Shown here one piece after another: positions 27,004 through 36,169 of a stretch of DNA of 64,000 nucleotides. The stretch's first letter is position 1, and each line of letters begins with the position of its first letter. The translations under genes and the position numbers were made by a program. Source of the DNA: Nocardiopsis sp. NRRL B-16309 (GTDB lineage Bacteria; Actinomycetota; Actinomycetes; Streptosporangiales; Streptosporangiaceae); NCBI RefSeq assembly GCF_001279585.1, contig NZ_LGEC01000067.1:1-64000 (forward strand), written 5' to 3'. A model generated the notes under the pieces. It made no database searches. It was not told the origin of the DNA and saw only the letters and a list, made by a program, of their open reading frames with translations.

Positions 27004-27888
27004 ATGGAGACGACGCAGGGGCGCCCCGCCCGACTGCGGGTCGGCGTCATCGGACCCGGCCGGGTCGGATCCGTGCTCGGCCAGGCCCTCGGCCGCGCCG
27101 GGCACAAGGTGGTCGCCGCCTCCGCGGTCTCCGAGGCCTCCAGACAACGGGTGGCCGACCGCCTGCCCACCGCACGGATCCTCGAACCCGCGCAGGTCGC
27201 CGAAGCCGCGGACCTCGTCCTGCTCACCGTCCCCGACGACGAACTCGCCGAACTCGTCGAGGGACTGGCCGCCACCGGCACCGACCTGCGGGGCAAGATC
27301 CTCGTCCACGCCAGCGGAGCCCACGGGTACGGCATCCTCGCCCCCGCCACCATCGTCGGCGCCCTGCCGCTGGCCCTGCACCCGGCGATGACCTTCACCG
27401 GGCGGTCCGAGGACGTCGAGCGCCTCGCCCACTGCGCCTTCGGCGTCACCGCGCCCGAACAGCTGCGCCCCATCGCCGAGGCCCTCGTCGTCGAGATGGG
27501 CGCCGAACCGGTGTGGATCACCGAGGACAAGCGCACGCTCTACCACGCCGCCCTCGCAGGGGGCGCCAACCACCTGGTCACGCTGGTGGCCGACAGCGCC
27601 TCCCTGCTCTCCGCCGCCGGGGTCGCCGAGCCGGGCCGCATGCTCGCCCCCATGCTCAGCGCGGCCCTGGACAACGCGCTGCGACTGGGCATCCACGGGC
27701 TGAGCGGCCCCGTCCTGCGCGGTGACGCCGGAACCGTCGCGGGCCACATCGAACAGCTGCGCGAGAACGCGCCCGAGAGCGTCGCCAGCTACGTCGAACT
27801 CGCCCGGCTCACCGCCGACCGCGCCATCAACGCGGGGATGCTCGACCCGGCCGACGCCGCGCGCCTGCTCGACGTCCTGCGGCGCTGA
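27004..27888 (+). CDS. Rossmann-fold DUF2520 protein beside panC
   Basis: 294 residues. The N-terminal Rossmann domain has the dinucleotide loop VGVIGPGRVGSVLGQALGRAGH and DLVLLTVPDDEL. The C-terminal DUF2520 helical domain contains HPAMTFTG and YHAALAGGANHLVTLV, similar in plan to 6-phosphogluconate dehydrogenase and ketopantoate reductase. It sits immediately upstream of panC in many actinobacteria, so a role in pantothenate synthesis, perhaps as an alternative reductase, is plausible but unproven. ATG 27004 follows GAGGGG. Confidence 0.85.
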   Translation: METTQGRPARLRVGVIGPGRVGSVLGQALGRAGHKVVAASAVSEASRQRVADRLPTARILEPAQVAEAADLVLLTVPDDELAELVEGLAATGTDLRGKILVHASGAHGYGILAPATIVGALPLALHPAMTFTGRSEDVERLAHCAFGVTAPEQLRPIAEALVVEMGAEPVWITEDKRTLYHAALAGGANHLVTLVADSASLLSAAGVAEPGRMLAPMLSAALDNALRLGIHGLSGPVLRGDAGTVAGHIEQLRENAPESVASYVELARLTADRAINAGMLDPADAARLLDVLRR

Positions 27889-28031
27889 CCGACCGCGCGG
27901 ACCCCGCGCCCGCACGGCGGACCGGGTCCGCCACGGGCCCGCGCACGCCGGCGCGCGGCCCGCGGACCCACGTGCCGGCCGGCCCGGCCGGGACCGGCGA
28001 ACGCCCCAGAACTCCACCACGGGAAACACCG

Positions 28032-28958
28032 ATGACCGAACGCACACCCAGGCCCGCGACCACCGAACGGCCCCTCGTCGTCCATACCGCCGAGGAACTC
28101 CGGCGCGCCCTCGCCGACGCCGGACGCGTCGCACTTGTCCCCACCATGGGCGCCCTCCACACCGGGCACCGCAGCCTCATGCGCATCGCCCGGGACCGGG
28201 CCGACACCGTGGTCGTCAGCGTCTTCGTCAACCCGCTCCAGTTCGGCCCGGGCGAGGACTTCGACCGCTACCCCAGGACGCTCGACACCGACACCGCGGT
28301 GTGCGCCGAGGAGGGCGTGGACGTGGTCTTCGCGCCCACGGTCGCCACCATGTACCCCACCGAGCCGATGGTCACCGTCCAGGCCGGGGCCATGGGCGAA
28401 CTCCTGGAGGGCGCCTCCCGCCCCGGCTTCTTCACGGGCGTGCTCACCGTCGTCAGCAAGCTCCTGCACCTGGTCGGCCCCGACCTGGCGGTCTTCGGAC
28501 AGAAGGACGCCCAGCAGATCGCGATCGTCCGGCGCATGGTCACCGACCTCTCCATGCCGGTCGAGATCGTCGGCGCCCCCACGCTGCGCGACCCCGACGG
28601 CCTCGCCGTCTCCAGCCGCAACGTCTACCTCTCCGACGAAGAGCGCGCCAGCGCGCTGGCCCTGCACCGCGCGCTCTCCGCCGGACGCGACAGCGCCGCG
28701 GACGGACCCGACGCCGTGCGCGCCGCCGCCCGCGCCGTCCTGGACAGGGCCGCGGAGGCGGTTCCGCCCGTCGTGCCCGACTACCTCGCCCTCGTGGACC
28801 CCGCCACCTTCACCGACGCCCCCGCCGACTTCGAGGGCGAAGCGGTCCTCGCCGTCGCGGCCAGGGTCGGCTCCACGCGGCTCATCGACAACACGCCCGT
28901 CACCTTCACCCCCGCCCCGACCGGCGGCGACGCCGGGCCGGACACCGACGCCCCGTGA
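28032..28958 (+). CDS. panC: pantothenate synthetase
   Basis: Joins pantoate and beta-alanine at the cost of ATP to AMP. Motifs are LVPTMGALHTGHRSLM (HIGH-like), VVVSVFVNPLQFGPGEDFDRYPR, FGQKDAQQIAIVRRM and GLAVSSRNVYLS. Length 308, slightly longer than usual because of an acidic C-terminal tail (GGDAGPDTDAP). ATG 28032. It is 143 bases after the DUF2520 gene and 40 bases before nadB. Confidence 0.96.
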   Translation: MTERTPRPATTERPLVVHTAEELRRALADAGRVALVPTMGALHTGHRSLMRIARDRADTVVVSVFVNPLQFGPGEDFDRYPRTLDTDTAVCAEEGVDVVFAPTVATMYPTEPMVTVQAGAMGELLEGASRPGFFTGVLTVVSKLLHLVGPDLAVFGQKDAQQIAIVRRMVTDLSMPVEIVGAPTLRDPDGLAVSSRNVYLSDEERASALALHRALSAGRDSAADGPDAVRAAARAVLDRAAEAVPPVVPDYLALVDPATFTDAPADFEGEAVLAVAARVGSTRLIDNTPVTFTPAPTGGDAGPDTDAP

Positions 28959-28998
28959 CCGGCCCGGCGCCGACGGCACTTCCCGAGAGAGACCCCAG

Positions 28999-31620
28999 AT
29001 GAGTTCACCCACCCAGACACGGCTCCAGGCTCCCGAGGCCTCGTGGTCGGTCGGCGCCGAGGTCGCGGTCGTCGGCTCGGGCATCGCCGGGCTGAGCACG
29101 GCCCTGCGCTACGTCCAGCGCACCGAGCACGGCCGGGTCGTGCTCGTCACCAAGGACCGCCTGTCCACAGGGTCCACCAGCTTCGCCCAGGGCGGGATCG
29201 CCGCCGCCATGGACCCCGAGGACGGCCCCGTCGCCCACATGGTCGACACCCAGCTGGCCGGGGCGGGCCTGTCCGACCCCTACACCGTCCACGTCATGGC
29301 CACCGAGGGGCCCCAGGCCCTGCGGTGGCTCATCGGGCTCGGCGCCGAGTTCGACCGCGGGGACGACGGCTCGCTCGCGCTGACCCGCGAGGGCGGCCAC
29401 CGCGCCGACCGGGTCGCCCACGCGGGCGGAGACGCCACCGGCGCCGAGATCCAGCGCGCCCTGGTCGCCGCCGTCCTGGCCGAGGAGCGCATCGAGGTCG
29501 TCGAGCACGCCCTCGCCCTCGACGCCCTGTACGACCCCGCCACCGGCGCGGTCCGCGGCGTCACCCTGCACGTCATGGGGGAGGGCGCGCGGGACGGCGT
29601 GGGCGCGGTCCTGGCCCCGGCGGTGGTCCTGGCCACCGGCGGCATGGGCCAGGTGTTCGCGGCCACCACCAATCCGCCGGTCTCCACCGGCGACGGCCTG
29701 GCCCTGGCGGCGCGCGCCGGGGCACGCCTGCGCGACCTGGAGTTCATCCAGTTCCACCCCACCGTCCTGTGGCTGGGTCCGGAGTCGCGCGGCCGGCAGC
29801 CGCTCATCTCCGAGGCCCTGCGCGGCGAGGGCGCCTACGTGGTGGACGGGCAGGGCCGCCGGATCATGGAGGGCGTGCACGAGCTGGGCGACCTCGCGCC
29901 GCGCGACGTCGTGGCCCGCACGATCGCCCGCACCATGGCCGAGCAGGACACCGACCACGTCTACCTGGAGACCCGCCACTTCGGCGAGGCCACCTGGAAG
30001 CGGCGCTTCCCCACCATCCTCGCCTCGTGCCTGAGCCACGGCGTGGACCCGCTGTCCCAGCCCATCCCGGTGGCACCGGCCGCCCACTACGCCTCCGGCG
30101 GTGCCGAGGTGGACATCGACGGCCGCACCAGCGTCCCCGGCCTGTGGGCGGTCGGCGAGGTCGCCCGGACCGGCGTGCACGGCGCCAACCGGCTGGCGTC
30201 CAACTCCCTCCTGGAGGGGCTGGTCTACGCCGACCGGATCGCCGCGCGGCTGGCCGGGGCACCCGAGCCGGTGCCGGGCGGGGCGGTGGCCCTCGGCGCC
30301 CCCGTCCACCTGGTCGGTGCCGACTCCTCCGCCCGGATCCGCACCCTGATGTCGCGCCACGCCGGCGTGCTGCGGACCGGCGACGGCCTGGCCGCGCTCT
30401 CGGAGGAGCTGGACGCCATCGCCGCCGGATCCGCCGACCCCGGCGCCGGGGTCGCGCCCGGTACCGACTCCTGGGAGGCGACCAACCTCCTCACCGTGGC
30501 CCGGCTGGTGGCCGCCGCCGCCCGGCACAGAACCGAGAGCCGGGGCTCCCACCAGCGGGCCGACCACCCCGAGCCGCGCCCCGAGCTCCGGATCCGGCCC
30601 GCCGTCGTCCGACTGGAAGGGAACACCCCCGTGACCACCGACGAGGACTGGACGCCGTCCCTGCCGCCGGAACTGGTGGCCGAGCTCGACGCGATCACCT
30701 TCCCCCTGGCCGACCGGCGGGACCGGGGGAGCGCCGTCCCGGGCGACGAGCCCCGGGCCGAGTTCACCCTGCCCTACACCGCGCCCCACCAGTCGCACGT
30801 GGACGTGGTGCGCCGCGCCCTGGCCGAGGACCTCACGGCCGGTCCCCGCATCGACGTCACGACCGTGGCCACGACGCCCGGGGACCAGGTGCGCACCGCC
30901 CATGTGGTGGCCCGCGCCGAGGGCACGGTGAGCGGTCTCCCGCTGGCCGAGCTGACGTTCTGGCTCGTCGCCGACGGCGCGCTGGAGGTGCACCGGCCGG
31001 TCGCCGACGGCGACGCGGTCAAGCGCGGCGACGTGCTCATGTCCGTCACCGCCCGCACCCGCGACCTGTTGACGGCCGAGCGCACCGCCCTCAACCTGCT
31101 CACCCACATGTCCGGTATCGCCACGGCCACGCGGACCTGGGTCGACGCGGTCGCGGGCACGGGCGCCGCCGTCCGCGACAGCCGCAAGACCCGGCCCGGT
31201 CTGCGCGCGCTCGACAAGTACGCCGTGCGCTGCGGCGGCGGCGTCAACCACCGCTACGGCCTCAGCGACGCGGGTCTGGTCAAGGACAACCACGTCGTGG
31301 CCGCGGGCGGGGTCGGAGCGGCGGTGCGGGCCATCCGCGAGCGCTTCCCCGACCTGCCCCTGGAGGTCGAGGTCGACCGCCTCGACCAGATCGAGGACGC
31401 GCTGGAGGCCGGGGCCGAGGAGATCCTGCTGGACAACTTCACCGTCGACCAGCTCACCGCCGCGGTCGCGCTGGTCGCCGGGCGGGCCCGGCTGGAGTCC
31501 TCGGGCGGGCTGACGCTGGACGTGGCCGCCGACGTGGCCCGGACCGGGGTCGACTACCTGGCCGTCGGGGCGCTGACACATTCCAGTCCGGCACTCGATA
31601 TCGCCCTCGACCTGTTGTGA
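28999..31620 (+). CDS. nadB/nadC: L-aspartate oxidase-quinolinate phosphoribosyltransferase fusion (NadB-NadC)
   Basis: A single open frame of 873 residues joins two NAD biosynthesis enzymes. Residues ~1-535 are FAD-dependent L-aspartate oxidase: the dinucleotide site VAVVGSGIAGLSTAL, STGSTSFAQGGIAAAM, EFIQFHPTVL and the GVHGANRLASNSLLEGLVY signature. Residues ~545-873 are quinolinate phosphoribosyltransferase: RDSRKTRPGLRALDKYAV, KDNHV, EVEVDRLDQ and EEILLDNF. No stop codon lies between. A GTG at 30631 with GGAAGGG upstream could also yield free NadC, so internal initiation is possible. Iminoaspartate made by NadB is condensed by NadA, which is not in this window, to quinolinate, the NadC substrate. 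Confidence 0.9.
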   Translation: MSSPTQTRLQAPEASWSVGAEVAVVGSGIAGLSTALRYVQRTEHGRVVLVTKDRLSTGSTSFAQGGIAAAMDPEDGPVAHMVDTQLAGAGLSDPYTVHVMATEGPQALRWLIGLGAEFDRGDDGSLALTREGGHRADRVAHAGGDATGAEIQRALVAAVLAEERIEVVEHALALDALYDPATGAVRGVTLHVMGEGARDGVGAVLAPAVVLATGGMGQVFAATTNPPVSTGDGLALAARAGARLRDLEFIQFHPTVLWLGPESRGRQPLISEALRGEGAYVVDGQGRRIMEGVHELGDLAPRDVVARTIARTMAEQDTDHVYLETRHFGEATWKRRFPTILASCLSHGVDPLSQPIPVAPAAHYASGGAEVDIDGRTSVPGLWAVGEVARTGVHGANRLASNSLLEGLVYADRIAARLAGAPEPVPGGAVALGAPVHLVGADSSARIRTLMSRHAGVLRTGDGLAALSEELDAIAAGSADPGAGVAPGTDSWEATNLLTVARLVAAAARHRTESRGSHQRADHPEPRPELRIRPAVVRLEGNTPVTTDEDWTPSLPPELVAELDAITFPLADRRDRGSAVPGDEPRAEFTLPYTAPHQSHVDVVRRALAEDLTAGPRIDVTTVATTPGDQVRTAHVVARAEGTVSGLPLAELTFWLVADGALEVHRPVADGDAVKRGDVLMSVTARTRDLLTAERTALNLLTHMSGIATATRTWVDAVAGTGAAVRDSRKTRPGLRALDKYAVRCGGGVNHRYGLSDAGLVKDNHVVAAGGVGAAVRAIRERFPDLPLEVEVDRLDQIEDALEAGAEEILLDNFTVDQLTAAVALVAGRARLESSGGLTLDVAADVARTGVDYLAVGALTHSSPALDIALDLL

Positions 31621-31718
31621 GGCGCCCGATTGGTGGAGGATTCCCTGAGGATCTCCCGCCGAGCCGGGAACACGCCACTGAGACGACCACGTCGACGACC
31701 ACGGATGAGGCTTCCAGG

Positions 31719-32501
31719 ATGCTGCTCGCGATCGATGTCGGTAACTCCGAGACGGTCTTCGGCCTGTTCGAGGCCGAGGAGCTGCTCGAACACTGGAGGG
31801 TGGGCACCGACACCAGACGCACGGCCGACGAGTGGGCGGTGGTCCTGCGCGGACTCCTCGACGGCCGGACGACGGGCGGCACGGACGACATCGACGGCAT
31901 CGCCATGTGCTGCTCGGTGCCCTCGGTCCAGCACGAGATGCGGGACATGTTCCGCCGCCACTTCGGTGACGTCCAGGCCGTGATCGTGGAGCCGGGGGTC
32001 AAGACCGGGGTGCCGATCCGGATGGACAACCCCAAGGAGGTCGGCAGCGACCGGATCATCAACGCGCTGGCCGCCAACAACATCTACGGCGGGCCGGCCG
32101 TGGTGGTGGACTTCGGCACCGCGACGACGTTCGACGCGGTCAGCGTCAAGGGGGAGTACGTCGGCGGGGCGATCGCCCCGGGCATCGACATCTCGGTGGA
32201 CGCGCTGTCCCGGCGCGGTGCCCAGCTGCACATGGTGGAGATCGTCCGGCCCCGGTCGGCGATCGCCAAGAACACCACCGAGGCCCTGCGCTCGGGCATC
32301 GTGTTCGGGTTCGCGGGCCAGGTGGACGGGATCGTGGACCGGATGGTCGCGGAGCTGACCAACGCTCCGGACGACGTCACGGTCGTGGCCACGGGCGGTC
32401 TGGCGTCCACGGTGATCGGGGAGTGCGAGACCGTGGACGTGCACGAGCCGTGGCTGACGCTCATCGGCCTGCGCCTGGTCTTCGAGCGCAACGCGGGCTG
32501 A
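31719..32501 (+). CDS. coaX: type III pantothenate kinase
   Basis: First step of CoA synthesis from pantothenate. The ASKHA-fold motifs are MLLAIDVGNSETVFGLF (phosphate 1), VGSDRIINALAA, VVVDFGTATTFDAVS (phosphate 2), GGAIAPGIDIS and the adenosine motif VVATGGLAS. 260 residues is normal for CoaX. ATG 31719 has GAGG about nine bases upstream. It is 98 bases after nadBC, in the usual panC-nadB-nadC-coaX order. Confidence 0.95.
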   Translation: MLLAIDVGNSETVFGLFEAEELLEHWRVGTDTRRTADEWAVVLRGLLDGRTTGGTDDIDGIAMCCSVPSVQHEMRDMFRRHFGDVQAVIVEPGVKTGVPIRMDNPKEVGSDRIINALAANNIYGGPAVVVDFGTATTFDAVSVKGEYVGGAIAPGIDISVDALSRRGAQLHMVEIVRPRSAIAKNTTEALRSGIVFGFAGQVDGIVDRMVAELTNAPDDVTVVATGGLASTVIGECETVDVHEPWLTLIGLRLVFERNAG

Positions 32502-32557
32502 CGCACCGCCGCGGGGCCGCCGTCGAGGCGCCTCGGTCCTGCGGCCCCGGGACCGGA

Positions 32558-32588
32558 ACGGGGCCCGTGCCCTGCGCGCGGGCCCCGT
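32558..32588 (+). terminator. terminator after coaX
   Basis: ACGGGGCCCG pairs with CGGGCCCCGT around an 11-base loop, 57 bases after the coaX stop. Confidence 0.75.
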
Positions 32589-32646
32589 GGTGTGCGGGGT
32601 TTCCGCCCCTCCGGTGGCCGGTTTCGCCCGGCCCTCGACTGGCCCT

Positions 32647-32732
32647 CGACCGGTTCTCGCTCGGTTCGCGACCGACCCCGCCCGGCCCCCGACCGGTTCT
32701 CGGTCGATTTGCGACCGACCCTCGCCCGACCC
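32647..32732 (+). repeat. two imperfect 43-bp tandem repeats between coaX and the CDF gene
   Basis: Both units start CGACCGGTTCTCG and contain GCGACCGACCC. Further short CTCGCCCGACCCT words follow to about 32760. The whole 309-bp interval 32502-32810 holds no gene; it is flanked by convergent genes. Confidence 0.65.
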
Positions 32733-32810
32733 TCGGCCCGGCCTTCGCCCGACCCTCGACCGGAGCGGGGCGCTGGGGCGGGACCGGACCCCCTCGGTGC
32801 GCCCCGTCGG

Positions 32811-33824
32811 CTACGCGGGATCCGGTGCGGCGTCCGCCGCGGCGGAGGGCTCGGACCGCCGCTCGCGCAGCAGGTCGGGTTCGAGGTAGATCATCCGGGC
32901 GATGGGCACGGCGGCGCGGACCCGCTCCTCCGCCGTGTCGATCGCGCGGGCGATGCGCGGCGCGTCGTCCTCGGCGTCCACCGCGATCTTGGCCGCGACC
33001 AGCAGCTCCTCCGGGCCGATGTGCAGCGTGCGCATGTGGATGATGGCGTTGATGTCCTCCACCCCGACGATCGCGGACTCGATCGCCCGCACGTGCTCGC
33101 GGGTGGCGGACTCACCGATGAGCAGGCTCTTCATCTCCACGGCGAGCACGACCGCGATCACCACGAGCAGCACGCCGATGGCCGCGGTGCCCAGGCCGTC
33201 CCAGATCCCGTTGCCGGTCACCAGGGTGAGGCTGACGCCGATCAGCGCGAAGACCAGGCCGAGCAGCGCGCCCGCGTCCTCCAGCAGGATGACCGGCAGC
33301 TCCGGGGACTTCGACCGGCGGACGAACTCCACCCACGAGGCCTTGCCGCGGACCGCGTTGGACTCCTTGATCGCCGTGCGCATGGCGAACGACTCCAGGC
33401 CGATCGCCACCAGGAGCACCACGATGGGGACCCACTGCCACTCGGTGATCGGGTGCGGGTGGGCGATCTTGTGCCAGGCCTCGTAGAGGGCGAACAGGCC
33501 GCCGAGGCTGAACAGCACGATCGAGACCAGGAACGCGTAGACGTAGCGCTCGCGTCCGTAGCCGAAGGGGTGCTCGGGGGTGGCGTCGCGCCGGGCCCGC
33601 TTGCCGCCCAGCAGGAGCAGGCCCTGGTTGCCGGAGTCGGCGACGGAGTGGATGCCCTCGGCGAGCATCGCGGAGGATCCGGTCAGCCCGAAGGCCACGA
33701 ACTTGGTGACGGCGATCCCCATGTTCGCCGCCAGGGCCGTGACGACGGCCTTCGTACTTCCCTCAACGCTCACGGGTCTGTCCTGACTTTCGGTGGTGGG
33801 AGATCGGGAGACATCGGTCGGCAT
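32811..33824 (-). CDS. cation diffusion facilitator (CDF) family metal transporter
   Basis: A 337-residue membrane protein predicted to export divalent metal (Zn, Mn or Fe) against protons. Membrane segments start at VVTALAANMGIAVTKFVAFG. The metal-site helix reads AEGIHSVADSGNQGLLLLG, and a second site follows in LLEDAGALLGLVFALIG. The C-terminal cytoplasmic ferredoxin-like domain carries INAIIHMRTLHIGPEELLVA. HSVADSGNQ resembles the HSxxDxxNQ pattern of the ZnT9/YdfM-like subgroup. Metal specificity is not determined by sequence alone. ATG 33824. Confidence 0.88.
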   Translation of the reverse strand: MPTDVSRSPTTESQDRPVSVEGSTKAVVTALAANMGIAVTKFVAFGLTGSSAMLAEGIHSVADSGNQGLLLLGGKRARRDATPEHPFGYGRERYVYAFLVSIVLFSLGGLFALYEAWHKIAHPHPITEWQWVPIVVLLVAIGLESFAMRTAIKESNAVRGKASWVEFVRRSKSPELPVILLEDAGALLGLVFALIGVSLTLVTGNGIWDGLGTAAIGVLLVVIAVVLAVEMKSLLIGESATREHVRAIESAIVGVEDINAIIHMRTLHIGPEELLVAAKIAVDAEDDAPRIARAIDTAEERVRAAVPIARMIYLEPDLLRERRSEPSAAADAAPDPA

Positions 33825-34015
33825 CCTAGACGTCCGCGCCGCCGGGACCGGCGGCGGCGGAGTCCGTACGACGACGTTCTGTCCGCGGGTGGGAAGACGC
33901 GTCCGGTTCCCGCGCGGTTCCGGTCCGGTCGCCCGTGCCCGACCCGTGACCCGACCCGTGACCCGGTCCGGCCGAGCGTACGGGAGCGCCCATGCGCGCG
34001 GGTAGGATCGTGCGC

Positions 34016-35518
34016 GTGAATGACACGCACGACGACACCTACGACGACCTGCCCGAACAGATGCGGGTCCGGCGCCAGAAGCTGGACCGTCTGCGGGAGG
34101 AGGGTACCGACCCCTTCCCCGTGACCTTCCCGCGGACCACGTCGATCGGTGCCGTGCGAGACAAACACGAGGGCCTGGAACCGGACACCCGGACGGGTGT
34201 GGACGTCTCCGTCGCCGGCCGCGTCATGCTCTACCGCACCGGTGGCAAGCTGTGCTTCGCGACGCTGCGCGACGAGAGCGGCGACATCCAGATCATGCTC
34301 TCCCTGGACCGCGTGGGCCAGGAGCGCCTGGACGCGTGGAAGGCCGACGTCGACCTCGGCGACCACGTCGGCGTCGAGGGCGAGGTCATCACCTCCCGCC
34401 GCGGCGAGCTCTCCATCATGGTCACCTCCTGGACGCTGACGGCCAAGTGCCTGCGGCCCCTTCCGGAGAAGCACAAGGGCCTCACCGACCCCGAGGCGCG
34501 GGTCCGGCAGCGCTACGTCGACCTGATCGTCAACCCGGAGTCCCAGCAGATGGTCCGCCGCCGGTCGGCCGCCATCCGGGCGATCCGCGACGGTCTCGGC
34601 TCGCGCGACTACATCGAGGTCGAGACCCCGATGCTGATGCGCGTGCACGGCGGCGCCACGGCGCGGCCGTTCGTCACGCGCATCAACGCCTACGACATGG
34701 ACCTGTACCTGCGCATCGCCCCCGAACTGTCGCTCAAGCGGCTGGTGGTGGGCGGTCTGGAGAAGGTCTTCGAGATCAACCGGAACTTCCGCAACGAGGG
34801 CGCGGACTCCACGCACAACCCCGAGTTCACGATGCTGGAGTTCTACGAGGCCTACGCCGACTACAACGTCATGGCGGACGTCACCCGCGAACTCGTCCAG
34901 GACGCCGCGCGGGCGGTGTTCGGCTCGACCGTCGTCGAGCGCGACGGCCAGACGTTCGACCTGGGCGGCGAGTGGCCGAGGGTCACCCTCTACGGCGTGG
35001 TCTCCGAGGCGCTCGGCGCCGAGGTCACCCCGCGCACCCCGATCGAGGAGGTGCGCCGGCTGGCCGAGGCGAAGGGTGTGGAGTTCGACCACGCCTGGGG
35101 CCAGGGCAAGCTGGTCGAGCACGTCTTCGAGGAGCTGGTCGAGCACACGCTCGTGCAGCCCACGTTCGTGTGCGACTTCCCGCTGGAGACGAGCCCGCTG
35201 ACGCGCCAGCACCGCGAGGACCCGCTGCTGACCGAGAAGTGGGACCTCATCGGCTTCGGCATGGAGCTGGGCACGGGCTACTCCGAGCTGGTCGACCCCG
35301 TCGAGCAGCGCCGGCGCCTGACCGAGCAGTCGCTGATGGCGGCCGAGGGCGACCCCGAGGCCATGCAGCTGGACGAGGACTTCCTGCGGGCCCTGGAGTA
35401 CGGTATGCCGCCTAGCGGCGGGGTCGGGCTCGGCATCGACCGCCTGCTGATGGCCTTCACGGGCAAGAACATTCGGGAAACTGTCCTTTTCCCGATCGTG
35501 AAGCCTTCGGGAGACTAG
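34016..35518 (+). CDS. lysS: lysyl-tRNA synthetase, class II
   Basis: Charges tRNA-Lys. An OB-fold anticodon-binding domain (AGRVMLYRTGGKLCFATLRD) precedes the class II core. Motif 2 is FRNEGADSTHNPEFTMLEFY and motif 3 is GVGLGIDRLLMAFTG. GTG 34016 gives 500 residues and follows TAGGA; ATG 33992 in the same frame would add eight residues. It is divergent from the CDF gene. In actinomycetes lysS commonly lies near lsr2 and clpC, as here. Confidence 0.95.
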   Translation: MNDTHDDTYDDLPEQMRVRRQKLDRLREEGTDPFPVTFPRTTSIGAVRDKHEGLEPDTRTGVDVSVAGRVMLYRTGGKLCFATLRDESGDIQIMLSLDRVGQERLDAWKADVDLGDHVGVEGEVITSRRGELSIMVTSWTLTAKCLRPLPEKHKGLTDPEARVRQRYVDLIVNPESQQMVRRRSAAIRAIRDGLGSRDYIEVETPMLMRVHGGATARPFVTRINAYDMDLYLRIAPELSLKRLVVGGLEKVFEINRNFRNEGADSTHNPEFTMLEFYEAYADYNVMADVTRELVQDAARAVFGSTVVERDGQTFDLGGEWPRVTLYGVVSEALGAEVTPRTPIEEVRRLAEAKGVEFDHAWGQGKLVEHVFEELVEHTLVQPTFVCDFPLETSPLTRQHREDPLLTEKWDLIGFGMELGTGYSELVDPVEQRRRLTEQSLMAAEGDPEAMQLDEDFLRALEYGMPPSGGVGLGIDRLLMAFTGKNIRETVLFPIVKPSGD

Positions 35519-35586
35519 GCCCGCGCGGCATGGCCGCGCCTTGGGGAATCGGTGCTCCGTATTCACCGAAAGCGGTTGTCCGATAG

Positions 35587-35630
35587 ACGGGACGGGGCCG
35601 TCGTGCGAAAGCGCGGCGGCCCCGTCCCGT
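35587..35630 (+). terminator. terminator after lysS
   Basis: 20-bp stem with G-T pairs (35587-35606 with 35611-35630) capped by a GAAA tetraloop, 68 bases after the lysS stop. Confidence 0.88.
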
Positions 35631-36169
35631 GTCGGCAATGGGGCTGGTCATCCGTGATATGCCTCACTGGCCGGACATAGTGGGCGTTCCCGGGAGCGCG
35701 GAGCGACTTTTTACGTGGGGAAGTCCACTACGGAGCCGTGTTCGGTCCCGAAGATTGTTTACGCAGGTCAGCCCTGCTCCATGATTTCCCCTGTCGTTAC
35801 CCTGTCACGGAAAGGTTTTGCGGGACTACGCATGGTGATTTATCGGGCCTTGACGGTATGTTCTCGGCCGCCTAGCGTGCTGAGGGCGGGCTTTGGTCCG
35901 CGAGTTTGCCGAAGTGGATCGAGAACGTCGGTGAGCGTGGCGGGACGATCGTTCCCCACGTGCGTGTGTGTCCCCTCGACTGGTCTGTCCGTCCCAGACC
36001 GTGACGAAGCGACCGCCCGCGACCCGTGTGTCCGTCGCACCCTCCTGTGCCAGAGGGGGGTGGTCAGACGCGACCCCCGGGGCTCCGGCCCGGAGCAGTG
36101 TCCGGGGACGTCTCGACCGCACGGTGACGAGTTTGATGTTCCGCACTCACATGGATGAGGGAGGACGGA
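35631..36169. other. long AT-richer leader before the LuxR-type regulator
   Basis: About 540 bp without a supported gene, and clearly less GC-rich than its surroundings. It contains the promoter-like pair at 35850-35878, which would give a leader of about 285 bases. A small RNA or regulated leader is possible; no known riboswitch pattern is recognised. Confidence 0.5.
35850..35878 (+). promoter_or_regulatory. candidate sigma-70-type promoter
   Basis: TTGACG at 35850-35855 and TAGCGT at 35873-35878, separated by exactly 17 bases. Predicted start about 35885, reading towards the LuxR-type gene. Confidence 0.5.

Noticed and set aside
30631..31620. nadC as a separate gene with its own GTG start
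   Set aside because: The frame is open from nadB without a stop, so I annotated a fusion and kept the GTG only as a possible internal start.
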